This document shows, in pieces, positions 15,399-25,100 of a stretch of 64,000 bases of DNA. The DNA is from CAZGKW01 sp964526295 (GTDB lineage: Bacteria > Planctomycetota > Phycisphaerae > FEN-1346): NCBI GenBank assembly GCA_964526295.1, contig CAZGKW010000006.1, positions 93,294-157,293 of the forward strand. The letters run 5' to 3'. The notes under the pieces were generated by a model. The model saw nothing but the letters and a program-made list of their open reading frames with translations, did not search any database and had not been told where the DNA came from. How positions within the stretch are numbered: the first letter of the stretch is position 1; every line of letters begins with the position of its first letter. The position numbers and the translations under genes were made by a program.

Positions 15399-17378
15399 AT
15401 GGCGAAACGCAAGAAGCTCGACCTGCCGATCACGCAGATCCATCTCGATTTCCACACGCCCGCCGAGGTCCCCGACGTCGGGGCCGACTTCGACGCCGAC
15501 CGTTTTGCCGACCCATTCGACCGGGCGGGCGTCGGCCTCGTCACCGTCTTCGGCAAGTGCCATCACGGCTGGTCCTACTACCCGACGAAGGCCGGCAAGG
15601 TCCACCCGAGCCTCGGTTTCGACCTCCTGGGCGGGCAGATCGAGGCCCTCAAGGCCCGCGGCATCCGCGTGCCGGTCTACCTGAGCGTGGGGTGGGACGA
15701 GGCCCTCGTGGCCGAGCGGCCCGGCCTGATGGCCGTCGACCGCGAGGGGCGGCCCTGGACGGGGCCCCTGAAGGCCGGCTGGCGCCTGGTTTGCCTCAAC
15801 CGGCCCGACTACCTCGACTACGTCGCCGCCCAGGCCGAGGAGGTCCTCGACGCCTACCCGGCCGACGGCATCTTCTACGACATCCTGATGCAGCCGTGGC
15901 CGGCGTGCTTCTGCCCGGCGTGCCTCCGGCGGATGGCCGACGAGGGCGTCGACCCGGCCGACGACGCCCAGGCGGCCGCCTGGCAGCGGAAGGTCATCGC
16001 CGAGGCCTGTGCCCGCCTCGCCAAACCCCTGAAGGGCCGCCGGTCGGACCTGTCGGTCTTCTTCAACTCGTGCTTCGGCCTGGAGGCGCGGGACCTGGCG
16101 GCCTACGATTCGCACGTCGACGTCGAGAGCTTGCCGACCGGTGGCTGGGGGTACATACACTTCCCGATCGTCGGCCGCTTCGCCCGGACGCTCGGCAAGA
16201 CGGTCGTCGGCATGACGGCCCGGTTCCACCACCATTGGGGCGACTTCGGGGGCCTCAAGCCCCAGGCCGCCCTCGAGCAGGAATGCTTCCACGCCCTCAT
16301 GCTCGGCTGCCGGGTCAACATCGGCGACCACCTGCCCCCGCGGGGCCTGCCCGAGCCGGCCGTCTACGAGCGGATAGGCCGCGTCTTGCGGCAGGTCCGG
16401 GACCGGGAGCCGTGGTGCACGGGCGCCGAGCCGATCGCCCCGATCGCCGTCCTCGCCGCCGAGGCCCGGACCGAGAGCACCCGGACCATCCCGCCCGGCG
16501 TCGCGGGCGCAGCACGCATGCTCATGGAGACGCATCACCTGTTCGACGTGATCGACGTCGAGGCCGACTTCGGCCGGTATGACGTGCTCGTCCTGCCCGA
16601 CCGAGTGCGCCTCGATGCGCCGCTCGCCCGGAAGGTCGGGGCGTTCCTCAAGGGCGGTGGACGGGTCCTGGCGACCGCTTGGTCGGCCCTGGCAGACCGG
16701 GAGGACCACTTCGTCCTCGACGACTGGCCGGTCACCTACGCCGGCGAGGCCCGCCACAGCCAGCCCTACTGGCTGTTCGGCAAAGAGCTGGCCGACGGCA
16801 TCCCCGACATGCCGCACGCCATCTACGTGCCCGGCCCGGAGGTCAGGGCGAAGCCCGGGTCGAAGGTCCTCGCGCGGATGGGCGATCCCTACTTCAGCCG
16901 CACGTGGGAGCACTTCTACGGGCACGGCGAAGCGGCCCTGGCCCGTCGAACAAAGCGGCCGGCCGTCGCCGTCACCCAGGCCGTGGCCTACGCCCAGGCG
17001 CCGCTCTTTGCGGCCTACGCCGAGACCGGCTACACCGTCTACCGGCAGGCGGTGGCGAACCTGCTCGATCGTCTGCTGCCGGAGCGGCCCTTGCGGGTCG
17101 AGATGCCGACGACGGGCCGGGCAACGCTCCTTCGCCAGGGGCCGCGGCTCGTCGTCCACCTGATGCACTATGTCCCCGAGCGGCGGACCGACCGGCTGGA
17201 CCTCATCGAGGACCGCCTGCCGCTCTACGACGTGCCCGTGAGCGTCGCCCTGGGGCGGAGGGCCCGCCGCGTCTACCTCGCCCCGCAGGAGCGGGACCTC
17301 GCCTACGAGGTCGATGACGAGCGGGTCGCTTTCTCGGTGCCCGTCGTCGACGGCCACCAGATGATCGTCGTGGAGTGA
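15399..17378 (+). CDS. GHL6-type putative glycoside hydrolase
   Basis: A 659-residue protein. Residues about 10-180 match the 'hypothetical glycosyl hydrolase 6' fold, related to GH29 and beta-galactosidase clans: IHLDFHTPAEVP, VTVFGKCHHGWSYYPTK, GIRVPVYLSVGWDE and DGIFYDILMQPWPACFCP. A TIM-barrel region continues to about residue 350. A Rossmann-like part follows (DVLVLPDRVRLD, FLKGGGRVLATAW), as in the trimerisation domain of GH42 beta-galactosidases. No signal peptide is present, so it should act on imported oligosaccharides. The specificity is unknown; a fucosidase-like activity is only suggested by the neighbouring FucI-like gene. It is only 4 bp from the URO-D gene, probably in one transcript. 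Confidence 0.75.
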   Translation: MAKRKKLDLPITQIHLDFHTPAEVPDVGADFDADRFADPFDRAGVGLVTVFGKCHHGWSYYPTKAGKVHPSLGFDLLGGQIEALKARGIRVPVYLSVGWDEALVAERPGLMAVDREGRPWTGPLKAGWRLVCLNRPDYLDYVAAQAEEVLDAYPADGIFYDILMQPWPACFCPACLRRMADEGVDPADDAQAAAWQRKVIAEACARLAKPLKGRRSDLSVFFNSCFGLEARDLAAYDSHVDVESLPTGGWGYIHFPIVGRFARTLGKTVVGMTARFHHHWGDFGGLKPQAALEQECFHALMLGCRVNIGDHLPPRGLPEPAVYERIGRVLRQVRDREPWCTGAEPIAPIAVLAAEARTESTRTIPPGVAGAARMLMETHHLFDVIDVEADFGRYDVLVLPDRVRLDAPLARKVGAFLKGGGRVLATAWSALADREDHFVLDDWPVTYAGEARHSQPYWLFGKELADGIPDMPHAIYVPGPEVRAKPGSKVLARMGDPYFSRTWEHFYGHGEAALARRTKRPAVAVTQAVAYAQAPLFAAYAETGYTVYRQAVANLLDRLLPERPLRVEMPTTGRATLLRQGPRLVVHLMHYVPERRTDRLDLIEDRLPLYDVPVSVALGRRARRVYLAPQERDLAYEVDDERVAFSVPVVDGHQMIVVE

Positions 17379-17381
17379 CCG

Positions 17382-18488
17382 ATGAACCCGATCATTCGAG
17401 ACCGGCAGGAGACCCTCGAGGCGTTCGTCGCGGGGCGACGCGAACGGACGCTGTTCCAGGTGGACCTGCCGCCTGTGGACGAAGACGAGGTGCCGGAGCA
17501 CCTCCGCGGTCCCAAGGGCGAGATCATCCGCGACGGCGAGCTCCAGCTCCGCCGCCAGCTCTGGGCGAACGAGCGGCGAATGGCCTGGCCCGGCCCCGGC
17601 GACGACTGGGTCCCCACGCTCCACCCCTACATGGGCACGGGCGTCCTGGCGTCGGCCTTCGGGGCCGAGACGGCGTTCCCCGACGAGGAGGACCCGTGGA
17701 CGCGGCCGTTCGTCCGGGGCCCGGACGAGGCGCTGGAGCTCGCGCGGCCCGCCGCCGACGCCGGGCTCCTCGGCGAGGTCATCCGCCGGACCCGCCGCAT
17801 GCGACAGGTGGCCGGGCCGGACTACCCCATTCGCGTCACGGACATCCAGAGCCCGCTCGATACGGCCCTGCTGATCTGGGACCAGGCGGACCTTCTCACC
17901 AGCATGGTCCTCGCGCCGAAGGCCGTGCATCACCTGCTCGACCTGATCGCGGACCTGACGATCGAGTTCGTCGAGCGGCAGCGCGACGCGGCCGGCGAGG
18001 CGTTCGCACCGCTCCACTGGCCGGGCACGTGGTGGCCCCTGGGCCGCGGGCTCGGCGTCAGCGACGACATCCTGCCGCTGATCGGCCCGAAGGAATACGC
18101 CGAGTTCGGTCCGCCGTACCTGGCTCGCTTGTCGAAGGCGTTCGACGGAGTGATGGTCCACTCGTGCGGCAACTTCACGCACAACCTCGAGGTGCTCGCC
18201 GGGGTGCCGGGCCTCCGGATGGTGAACTTCGGGGCGACGGAGCAGCCCGTCCGCGCCGCGGCGGCGGCGCTGCCCGATGAGGTGGTCCTCTCGACGCATC
18301 TCGGCCTGAACAAGGACCCGCACTTCGAGACGGCGACGGCGTTCGTCGAGCATGCCCTGGACGAGGTGGACGACCCGCGGCGGCTGTGGGTGCTCGCGCC
18401 GCTCGACGAGCCGACGCCGGCGGCCCGGGAGGAGATGATCGCCCTGCTGGCCGGCCGGGGCCGGGCCGGTGCCGAGACGGAGACGTGA
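17382..18488 (+). CDS. Uroporphyrinogen decarboxylase (URO-D) family protein
   Basis: An intact 368-residue URO-D-like protein. Diagnostic regions are the central IRVTDIQSPLDTALLIW and the C-terminal VMVHSCGNFTHNLEVL with GLRMVNFGATEQ. Relatives include HemE and corrinoid-dependent methyltransferases. Members found in glycan-degradation loci of Planctomycetota and Lentisphaerota have no assigned reaction, and heme synthesis is unlikely here. It starts 4 bp after the GHL6 gene. Its stop lies 7 bp from the convergent ABC ATPase gene stop, so the two transcripts meet tail to tail. It is distantly related to the broken gene at 2150-3161. Confidence 0.8.
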   Translation: MNPIIRDRQETLEAFVAGRRERTLFQVDLPPVDEDEVPEHLRGPKGEIIRDGELQLRRQLWANERRMAWPGPGDDWVPTLHPYMGTGVLASAFGAETAFPDEEDPWTRPFVRGPDEALELARPAADAGLLGEVIRRTRRMRQVAGPDYPIRVTDIQSPLDTALLIWDQADLLTSMVLAPKAVHHLLDLIADLTIEFVERQRDAAGEAFAPLHWPGTWWPLGRGLGVSDDILPLIGPKEYAEFGPPYLARLSKAFDGVMVHSCGNFTHNLEVLAGVPGLRMVNFGATEQPVRAAAAALPDEVVLSTHLGLNKDPHFETATAFVEHALDEVDDPRRLWVLAPLDEPTPAAREEMIALLAGRGRAGAETET

Positions 18489-18495
18489 CCCCTTG

Positions 18496-19287
18496 TCAGG
18501 CTTCGACTTGCGGCGGAGGCGGCGGCCCCTCCACGCCCACCTGGCCGACACGGATCTCCATATCTTCTCGGCGCTCGTCCCGCTCGACCCGGCCGTCGCG
18601 GATCCACACGATCCGGTCGCAGACGTCGAGCATCTTCAGGTCGTGCGTCGCCGTGATGACCGTCACGCCCCGCTCCTCGTTCATCGATTTCAGGAGCGTG
18701 ATGATCTCGCGGCCGGTGTGGAGGTCGAGGTTTCCGGTCGGCTCGTCGGCGAGAATGATCGCCGGGTCGTTGGCGAACGCCCGGGCGATGGCGACCCGCT
18801 GCTGCTGGCCGCCGGACAGCTCGGCGGGCGTGTGCGTGACGCGGTCGCCGAGGCCGACGCGCTCCAGGATGTCGACGCCCCGGTCGAGGGCCTCGTCGGC
18901 CCCGACGCCGCCGAAAACCATCGGCAAGGTCACGTTCTCGATCGCCGTCATCACCTGGACGAGGTTGAAGGTCTGGAAGATGTAGCCGATCTTGCGGCAG
19001 CGGAGCCAGGCGAGCTCCAGGGCGTCGAGCTCGGCCACGTCGACCTCGTCGATGAAGACGGAGCCCTCGGAGGGCTGGTCGAGACCGCCGATGCAGTTGA
19101 ACAGGGTCGTCTTGCCGCTGCCGGAGGGGCCCATGATGGCGACGTACTCGCCTCGCTTGACGTTCAGGTCGATGCCGTCGAGCGCCTTGACGACGATGTC
19201 GCCCATGTGATAGTAGCGTTTGACGCCGAGGGCCATGACGGCGTTCTCGACTTCGACCGAGAGGTCGATTTCCAGCTTGCGGGCCAT
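18496..19287 (-). CDS. ABC transporter ATP-binding protein, MacB/LolD type
   Basis: A 263-residue ATPase. Walker A GPSGSGKTT is at residues 53-61, the Q-loop is in YIFQTFNLV, the signature LSGGQQQR is near residue 155, Walker B is IILADEPTGNLDL, and the H-loop is in ITATHDLKML. The ATPTGNLD-type phrase and the QTFNL loop place it in the MacB/LolD/FtsE branch, which works with FtsX-fold permeases through mechanotransmission rather than classical transport. The C-terminus ends in a Pro-rich tail. It is the last gene of the minus-strand operon and should power the permease domains of the two upstream genes. Confidence 0.93.
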   Translation of the reverse strand: MARKLEIDLSVEVENAVMALGVKRYYHMGDIVVKALDGIDLNVKRGEYVAIMGPSGSGKTTLFNCIGGLDQPSEGSVFIDEVDVAELDALELAWLRCRKIGYIFQTFNLVQVMTAIENVTLPMVFGGVGADEALDRGVDILERVGLGDRVTHTPAELSGGQQQRVAIARAFANDPAIILADEPTGNLDLHTGREIITLLKSMNEERGVTVITATHDLKMLDVCDRIVWIRDGRVERDERREDMEIRVGQVGVEGPPPPPQVEA

Positions 19288-19354
19288 TGCGCACTACCTT
19301 CTCGCAGGCGTCCCTGCGCCGGAAGCCGTTCCAGAACTCTCGCCCTCGCCCCGC

Positions 19355-19378
19355 CCCTCTCCCGCGCAGGGGAGAGGG
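19355..19378. repeat. REP-like palindrome CCCTCTCCC/GGGAGAGGG, copy 1
   Basis: A perfect 9-bp inverted repeat with a 6-base loop (gcgcag) lies in the 96-bp gap between the FtsX-type permease and the ATPase genes. A nearly identical element occurs at 56813-56835. Such CTCTCCC palindromes resemble dispersed intergenic REP elements and could act in mRNA processing or termination. Confidence 0.6.
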
Positions 19379-19383
19379 TGGCA

Positions 19384-20082
19384 TCAGATTCGCGCCCGCA
19401 TGGCGTCGACGGGCTCCATCCGGGCGGCCACGTAGGCCGGATACAAGGCCCCCGCCACCGCCAGGAACATGCCGATCGCCACCGAGATGCCGACGTCGAT
19501 TCCCACCGTCGGCCAGGGCACCACGGCGAAGGCCTTCCCGAGGCTGCCCCAGTATCGGAAGGCCGTAACGATAAAGGCCAGGCCGAGCCCTACCACGACG
19601 CCCCCGGCCGAACCGACCAGCCCCTGGAACACCGATTCCAGGAGGAACAGCTTCAGGACGAATTTGTCGAGGGCCCCGAGGCACTTCAGCGTCCCGATCT
19701 CGCGGTACCGCTCGGTGATGGACATCAGCATGGCGTTGACGATGCCGACCGTGCAGGCGCAGAGGCTGACGGCGACGACCCAGATGAGCCGTCCGCCGCG
19801 GGCCCCGCCGCCCTCCTCGGCATCGGCCTCCTCCTCCTGCTCGCGATCGATGGCCGTCCTGAGCTCACGGTCGGCGGCGTCCCGGATGTGCGTCTGGGCC
19901 AGGACGAACAGGACGAACCCGACGGCGGCGAGGATCGACAGGACCGTCAGCAGCGTCCGCGCGGGCCGCAGGCGGAGGTTCTGCCACGCCATGCGGATCG
20001 CCTTCGCCAGGGGCAGGACGACGACGCGCCCCACCCGCTGTCGGCGGGCGTGTCGGGCCTTGCTTTCGGACGTCTGCGTCAC
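19384..20082 (-). CDS. Minimal FtsX-type ABC permease
   Basis: A 232-residue permease with the four-TM FtsX/MacB plan. TM1 is near residues 40-65 (LLTVLSILAAVGFVLFVLAQ), TM2 near 100-120, TM3 near 150-180 and TM4 near 200-220. The coupling segment SITERYREIGTLKCLGA after TM2 and the C-terminal YPAYVAARMEPVDAMRA are typical. Between TM1 and TM2 there are only about 40 residues, mostly Asp/Glu and Gly, where MacB-family proteins carry a large periplasmic domain. The missing domain may be supplied by the giant FtsX fusion encoded two genes upstream. GTG start with a good SD (aagaggag). Confidence 0.85.
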   Translation of the reverse strand: MTQTSESKARHARRQRVGRVVVLPLAKAIRMAWQNLRLRPARTLLTVLSILAAVGFVLFVLAQTHIRDAADRELRTAIDREQEEEADAEEGGGARGGRLIWVVAVSLCACTVGIVNAMLMSITERYREIGTLKCLGALDKFVLKLFLLESVFQGLVGSAGGVVVGLGLAFIVTAFRYWGSLGKAFAVVPWPTVGIDVGISVAIGMFLAVAGALYPAYVAARMEPVDAMRARI

Positions 20083-20142
20083 GTCGGCTCCTCTTGGAGC
20101 TCCATTCCGCCGACCGGGTCGGGCCGCCGTGCGGCACTGACG

Positions 20143-22173
20143 TCAGTACGGCAGCGGCGTCACGGCCTTCGACAGGAAGACGAACGCGATGCTGAGCATC
20201 GCCACCAGACCCATGCCGCACGAAAAGCCCGCCAGGATCACGGGCGTGTACCGCCGCCACCGCTCGGGCCCCACGCGCCGAGCCAGGTAGAGCCGCCCGA
20301 TCAGCATCCCGATGAAGATGGCGATGGTGTGGTGCGGATAGGCCCCGATGCCGGCGACCATCCCGTAGAAGTAGCCCGTGTGGACACCCAGCAGCGTCAG
20401 GACGACGTAGAGCACCACCGCGACGGCCGCCGCGCCGCCGATGACCCAGCCCTTGAGGGCGTTGAGCATGAACGGCGTGCCGTCCGACAGGGCCGTCGAC
20501 CACAGGGCCCGGTACGAGGCGTGCATCGGCCAGAACCTCTGGACGTAGGGGTACCGCTCGGACGGGATGTCGGCCAGGCTCCAGATGTACCACCAGAAGA
20601 AGAAGCCCGTCACGAGCAGGAGCGGATGGATGAGGGCCTCAACCTTCAGAATGCTGGTGAACTTCGTCCGGGTCAGCTCGACGATGCGGAAGAACTGGGC
20701 GGCGCCGCCGTAGTTGTGGAGCGGAATGGGGGCGTACCAGACGTCGGGCTTGTCATAGCCGCTCAGGAGGAACGACCCCTCGCGGACCAGCGGAAACGCG
20801 ATGGGCCGGCCCGTGATGCCCTGCATGTGGGCCGCCAGGTACGTGTTGAGCGGCGTCCAGAGGAACGCGAAAATGGCGAAGAGCCACCAGGGGAACCACT
20901 CGCCCCGCGGGCTGACCGGATTGTCGCTCAGCCACCCCAGGTTCACCAGGCCGTGGCACAGGACGACGTAGCCGATGCTGGCGACCAGGAACAGCAGCAG
21001 CGCGACCCACAAGGGGATGTCGCCCCGCCCCTTCTCCGGTTTCCAGAGCCGGCTCCAGTCGTGACGCGTGTCGGCCTTGCGGCTGGCCCGGACCAGACCG
21101 AACAGGCCGATCGTGCAGACGGCAATGGCCGCCCCGATGCTCACCGACAGCCACAGGTCGAGCTGGTTGGCCATGTGGGTGGCGATGGCGTTGAAGCCCG
21201 AGCCCTCCTGCCACTGGGTCAGGATGCCGGACCAATGGAGGAACGGGCTGAGCAGGATGTGGATGACGACCGAGGAGACGAACATGCCGATGACGACCCG
21301 CCAAGGCAGGATGAACCCCGTCAGCAGGATGCCCAGATCGAGCGTGATGCCGATGATGGCCGCCGGGGCGATCCCCTCGAATGTCTCGGTGAGGTCGAGC
21401 CAGGGAATGGGCAGAAGCTGGACCGGCCGGGGGAAGATGGCCCCCGTGATGGCCGGGACGGCCACGTAGAACAGCGCGAATGTCACGCCGCAGGTCGCCC
21501 CGACCGAGAAGATGGGCCACCGCCAGGACTCGCGTTTCTGGCTGCTCTCGGCCAGGGCCGTCGCCCCCTCGGCGGCGACCGGGGCCATGGGGAACTCCAG
21601 CCGCTCCACCCCCGCCGTCACCCGGAACGCCAGGTACCCCAGCCCCAGCCACGAGAGCCGGTCCAGGACGAGCCCGGCCACCAGGACGAAGAACGCCGGC
21701 ATCCACGCCTCGTGCCAGAAGGTCCGCATCTCGAGGACGGCGACGTCCGGGCAGACCCATTCGGGCAGGACCTCCGTCGAGGAGAGGCCGAACTGCTGAA
21801 AAATGACGGACTGGCGGCAGTATTGGTTGTAGATGGCCGTGGCGAACACCCCACCCGTCAGGGCCAGGTGCCCGATCCGCTTCGTCAGGACGCTCGCCGT
21901 GTAGAAGAGGACGTAGATCTCCTGTTTCTTGAGCGTGGTGAAGCTGCGGCGAGCCAGCTCCAGAAACAGGATGACCGTGACCCACTCGGCGGCGGGGTTG
22001 TCCTTGCCGATCAGCAGCCCGAGGTAGATGTTCCCCGGAAGCATGACGAAGGCGACGAAGAGGGCCCCGAGGATGGTCTTGCGGGTGAACCCGTCCTCGA
22101 ACGGGCCGAGGTCCTCCTCGGTCCGGAGGAGGTCGCCGTGGGGCCCGGGCGTCACCGGCTTTTCCTGGGTCAC
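20143..22173 (-). CDS. Large polytopic membrane protein, OPT/DUF6785-like
   Basis: A 676-residue inner-membrane protein with roughly 14 hydrophobic segments and a short cytoplasmic N-terminus. It resembles the planctomycete family annotated as peptide transporter or DUF6784/DUF6785, distantly like oligopeptide transporters. The C-terminal half has PTLNTYL-like and LPLVREGS regions, an aromatic FFFWWYIWSL helix and the closing RYTPVILAGFSCGMGL. That end aligns by eye with the end of the protein encoded at 28174-30477, so the two are probably remote paralogs. The GTG start overlaps the stop of the giant fusion gene (GTGA), which implies coupled synthesis. Substrate unknown. Confidence 0.75.
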   Translation of the reverse strand: MTQEKPVTPGPHGDLLRTEEDLGPFEDGFTRKTILGALFVAFVMLPGNIYLGLLIGKDNPAAEWVTVILFLELARRSFTTLKKQEIYVLFYTASVLTKRIGHLALTGGVFATAIYNQYCRQSVIFQQFGLSSTEVLPEWVCPDVAVLEMRTFWHEAWMPAFFVLVAGLVLDRLSWLGLGYLAFRVTAGVERLEFPMAPVAAEGATALAESSQKRESWRWPIFSVGATCGVTFALFYVAVPAITGAIFPRPVQLLPIPWLDLTETFEGIAPAAIIGITLDLGILLTGFILPWRVVIGMFVSSVVIHILLSPFLHWSGILTQWQEGSGFNAIATHMANQLDLWLSVSIGAAIAVCTIGLFGLVRASRKADTRHDWSRLWKPEKGRGDIPLWVALLLFLVASIGYVVLCHGLVNLGWLSDNPVSPRGEWFPWWLFAIFAFLWTPLNTYLAAHMQGITGRPIAFPLVREGSFLLSGYDKPDVWYAPIPLHNYGGAAQFFRIVELTRTKFTSILKVEALIHPLLLVTGFFFWWYIWSLADIPSERYPYVQRFWPMHASYRALWSTALSDGTPFMLNALKGWVIGGAAAVAVVLYVVLTLLGVHTGYFYGMVAGIGAYPHHTIAIFIGMLIGRLYLARRVGPERWRRYTPVILAGFSCGMGLVAMLSIAFVFLSKAVTPLPY

Positions 22174-25100
22174 TGAAATAGCTGCAACCCTTCCTCAATG
22201 TAGGTCCGCCGCTGCTCCAAGCGGATGGTTCGCCAGATGAGGAACTGCTTGCGGATGAGGTCCATGAAGCGGAAGTTCGTCCGCATCCACGACCCCTCGT
22301 CGCTCGAGAGCCGCCGCAGGCTGAACCGCACGCCGTAGACCCCCTCCCGGTCGGTCGGGTAGACGGTCACGAGGCAGCGCTGGCTGACACCCAGGTCGTA
22401 CGGGGCCGGGAAGACCCGCATCTGGAGGGCCAGCAGGGCCTGCCCGTCGGAGGCCCAGGCCCGCGTCCTCAGGCCCGACGTGCTGAAGTCGGGGCTCGTC
22501 GGGTCGGCGTGGCCCTCGAAGTACTCGTGGAGGAACATGGCCATCCCGACGGCGTTGCCCCGCGTGAGCGTAAACGGCAGCTCGAGCACCAGGCGGCGTC
22601 CCTGGCGGGGCTCGGGCATGGCCCACCGGGCCGCCCCGGACGGGGTGGCGAGGGCGGCGGCCTTGCGGGCCGGGTACACCGTCGCCGCCAGGACGATCAG
22701 GGCCACCAGGGCCGCCGTGAAGATGGCCGCCAGGGACGAGTAGTTCAGCGACAGCTCCTCAAACCATCCCATCGACACGACCATCTTGGCCATGACCTGG
22801 CCGACGAGGTAGCCGACGACGACGCCGGCGTTGGCGTAGACGCTGGCCTCGGTGAAGAAGAGCATCGCCACGTGCCGCGGCGCCAGGCCGACGGCGCCGA
22901 GCATGCGGATCTCGCCCTTTCGCTCCTCGACCGTGCCGAGCATCGTGTTCAGGATAATGAGGACCGCCAGGACGATCGGGGCGACGAGCGTCCAGTCCGG
23001 CCGGATGGTCTTCAGGCCGACGCTGCGGATGAGGTAGCGCCGGCCGTCGACGCCGGCGTAGACGTTGACGGCAAGGCGGCTCATCAGCTCGTCGATGATC
23101 TGCTTGTGGTCCTCGGGCGAACCGGGGGCAAACTTGACGCAGACGGCCTTGACGTGGCTGTCGCTCATCTGGCGGATCGTGTCGAGGGGGGCGATGGCGA
23201 CATCGGTGAAGCTCATGTGCTCGAAGGCCCGCTCCAGGCCGACCTCGGCCTCGATGTCGACGCCCTGGACGCCCGCGCCGCCGCTGCCGATCTTGCCCCC
23301 TTCGGAGCCGGAGGCCAGGTAGTCGATCGGGGCGATGGACTCCCCGTTCAGGCCGCGGACCTCGTCGGCCCCAATGGGCATCTCGCCGGCTTCCTTCTGG
23401 GCCGCGGTCCGGCGGGCGCGGAAGACCCCGATGAGGCGAAGCTCGCGGCCGCCGAGGATGATGCGGACCCTCCCGGCCTCGACGTCCTCGGGGTCGAGCT
23501 GGAGCTCGTGGGCGGCGCCCTCCGGGACGAGCAGGACGTCGCGTTCGCCCTCCCGCATCCACCGCCCGGCCACGACACAGCGGTCCAGGCCGGTCAACTC
23601 CTTCTCGGCGGCCTCGAAGCCGGCCAGGCAGTGGACGGTCGCCCGGGCGTCGGGGTTGTCCTGGCGGACCAAGGCCATCTCGTTGGAGCCCTCGAGCCAC
23701 TGGTTCCAGCCGCCCTCGGTCTCCATCCGCCAGCCCCGCTTCACGAGCAGGTGCCGGCCCGCGAACTCCACCTCCAGGGCCGTGGAGACCGACTCCGGCA
23801 TGTCCTTCCAGTGCGGGATGCGGAACATCAGCCCGTTGTACGGGGCGTCGGCACCCAGCTCGATCGGATAGTGGTCGGCCGCCTGCTGGACCGAGGTGAA
23901 CGAAATGACGCTGAAGGCCAGCAGGATGAGCGTCCCGATGGTCAGGACGGTCCGGCTCTTTCGCTTGCCGAGGTTCGCAATGCCCAGGTTGAAGGCGACG
24001 GCGGTCGTCGAGAGGCGGCTGACGTCGGCCGAGTGGACCCCCGAGGCCTGCTGCCGCCACTTCTTCACCTGCTCCCCGAATCGGGCCGAGACCAGCACGA
24101 GGACCACCGACGCCAGCACCAGCAGAAGGAACGCCAGAAGGATCACCAGCGGCGTCAGCGAGATCTCGAACGCCGGGTGCACCCAGAACAGGATGCCGAA
24201 CACGATCGCGAACCAGATGCTCATCCCGATCACCCGGTACACCGCGGTCTTGAAGACGAACGTCAGCCGTTCCATGAAGTAGGCGAACGGCAGGATCAGC
24301 GCCAGGAAGAACACGACGCCATAGACCGCATCGTTGGCCGTCGCCGTGACTTCCGGGTAGGCCCGGGCGGCGAAGCCCCAGGCGGAGTTGGCGAACCGGA
24401 CGGCGTCGGCGTGCTGTCGCCCCTCGCGGGCCCGCTTGGCCCGGCCGATGTGCTCGTCGGCCTGGTCGACGAGCTCGTCGAGCTCGGTGGACCGGATGCC
24501 GGCGTTGCCTAGGCGTCGGAGCCGGTCGCGGTTAAGGCGGGTCATGTCCTCGGCCACCTTCAGAGGGGTATGCTCGAGGAGCCGTCCCCGCCCGATCGGA
24601 TAGCCACCCCCGGTGGGGTCGTCCGCGGACGTGCCGAGCAGGACCAGCCGCCGGGTGCCGAGGTTCTGCTCGCCCATCATGACCTGGAGGTGAAGGTTTG
24701 GCGGGACGAAGACGACGGCACAGTTGGCGGCTTCGTCGGCCGAGCCCTCCTTGCCCTTGGTCTCGTCCGAGGCCAGGCTGGTGTAGTGGCGGGGCTGGGA
24801 CTTGCTCTTGCCGTCCAGGATCCGCACGCTCTTCAGGACCCGCAGGTAGCGGGGGTCCACGGGGTTGAACAGGACGGCCCCCGCGCAGTCGAAGACGAGC
24901 AGGTCGAGCCGTTCGGTGGAGTCGTCGAGCCGGAGGCGGTTCGTGAGGCGGACGGTCTGCGACTCGCCCTCGTCGATGGCCAGGTCCACCACGCCGCGGC
25001 GCCGGTCGAACCCGAAGGCCCAGACCTTGGGCCTGCCGCGGCCTTGGCCGCGCGGCTCGAAGGGGAGGCGATAGCGCCCGTCGGGGTCGGCCAGGACGGC

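Noticed and set aside
22509..24512. A plus-strand open frame of 667 codons.
   Set aside because: Antisense of the FtsX fusion gene; Asp/Gly/His-rich with no recognisable fold, whereas the minus strand shows clear TM helices and domains.
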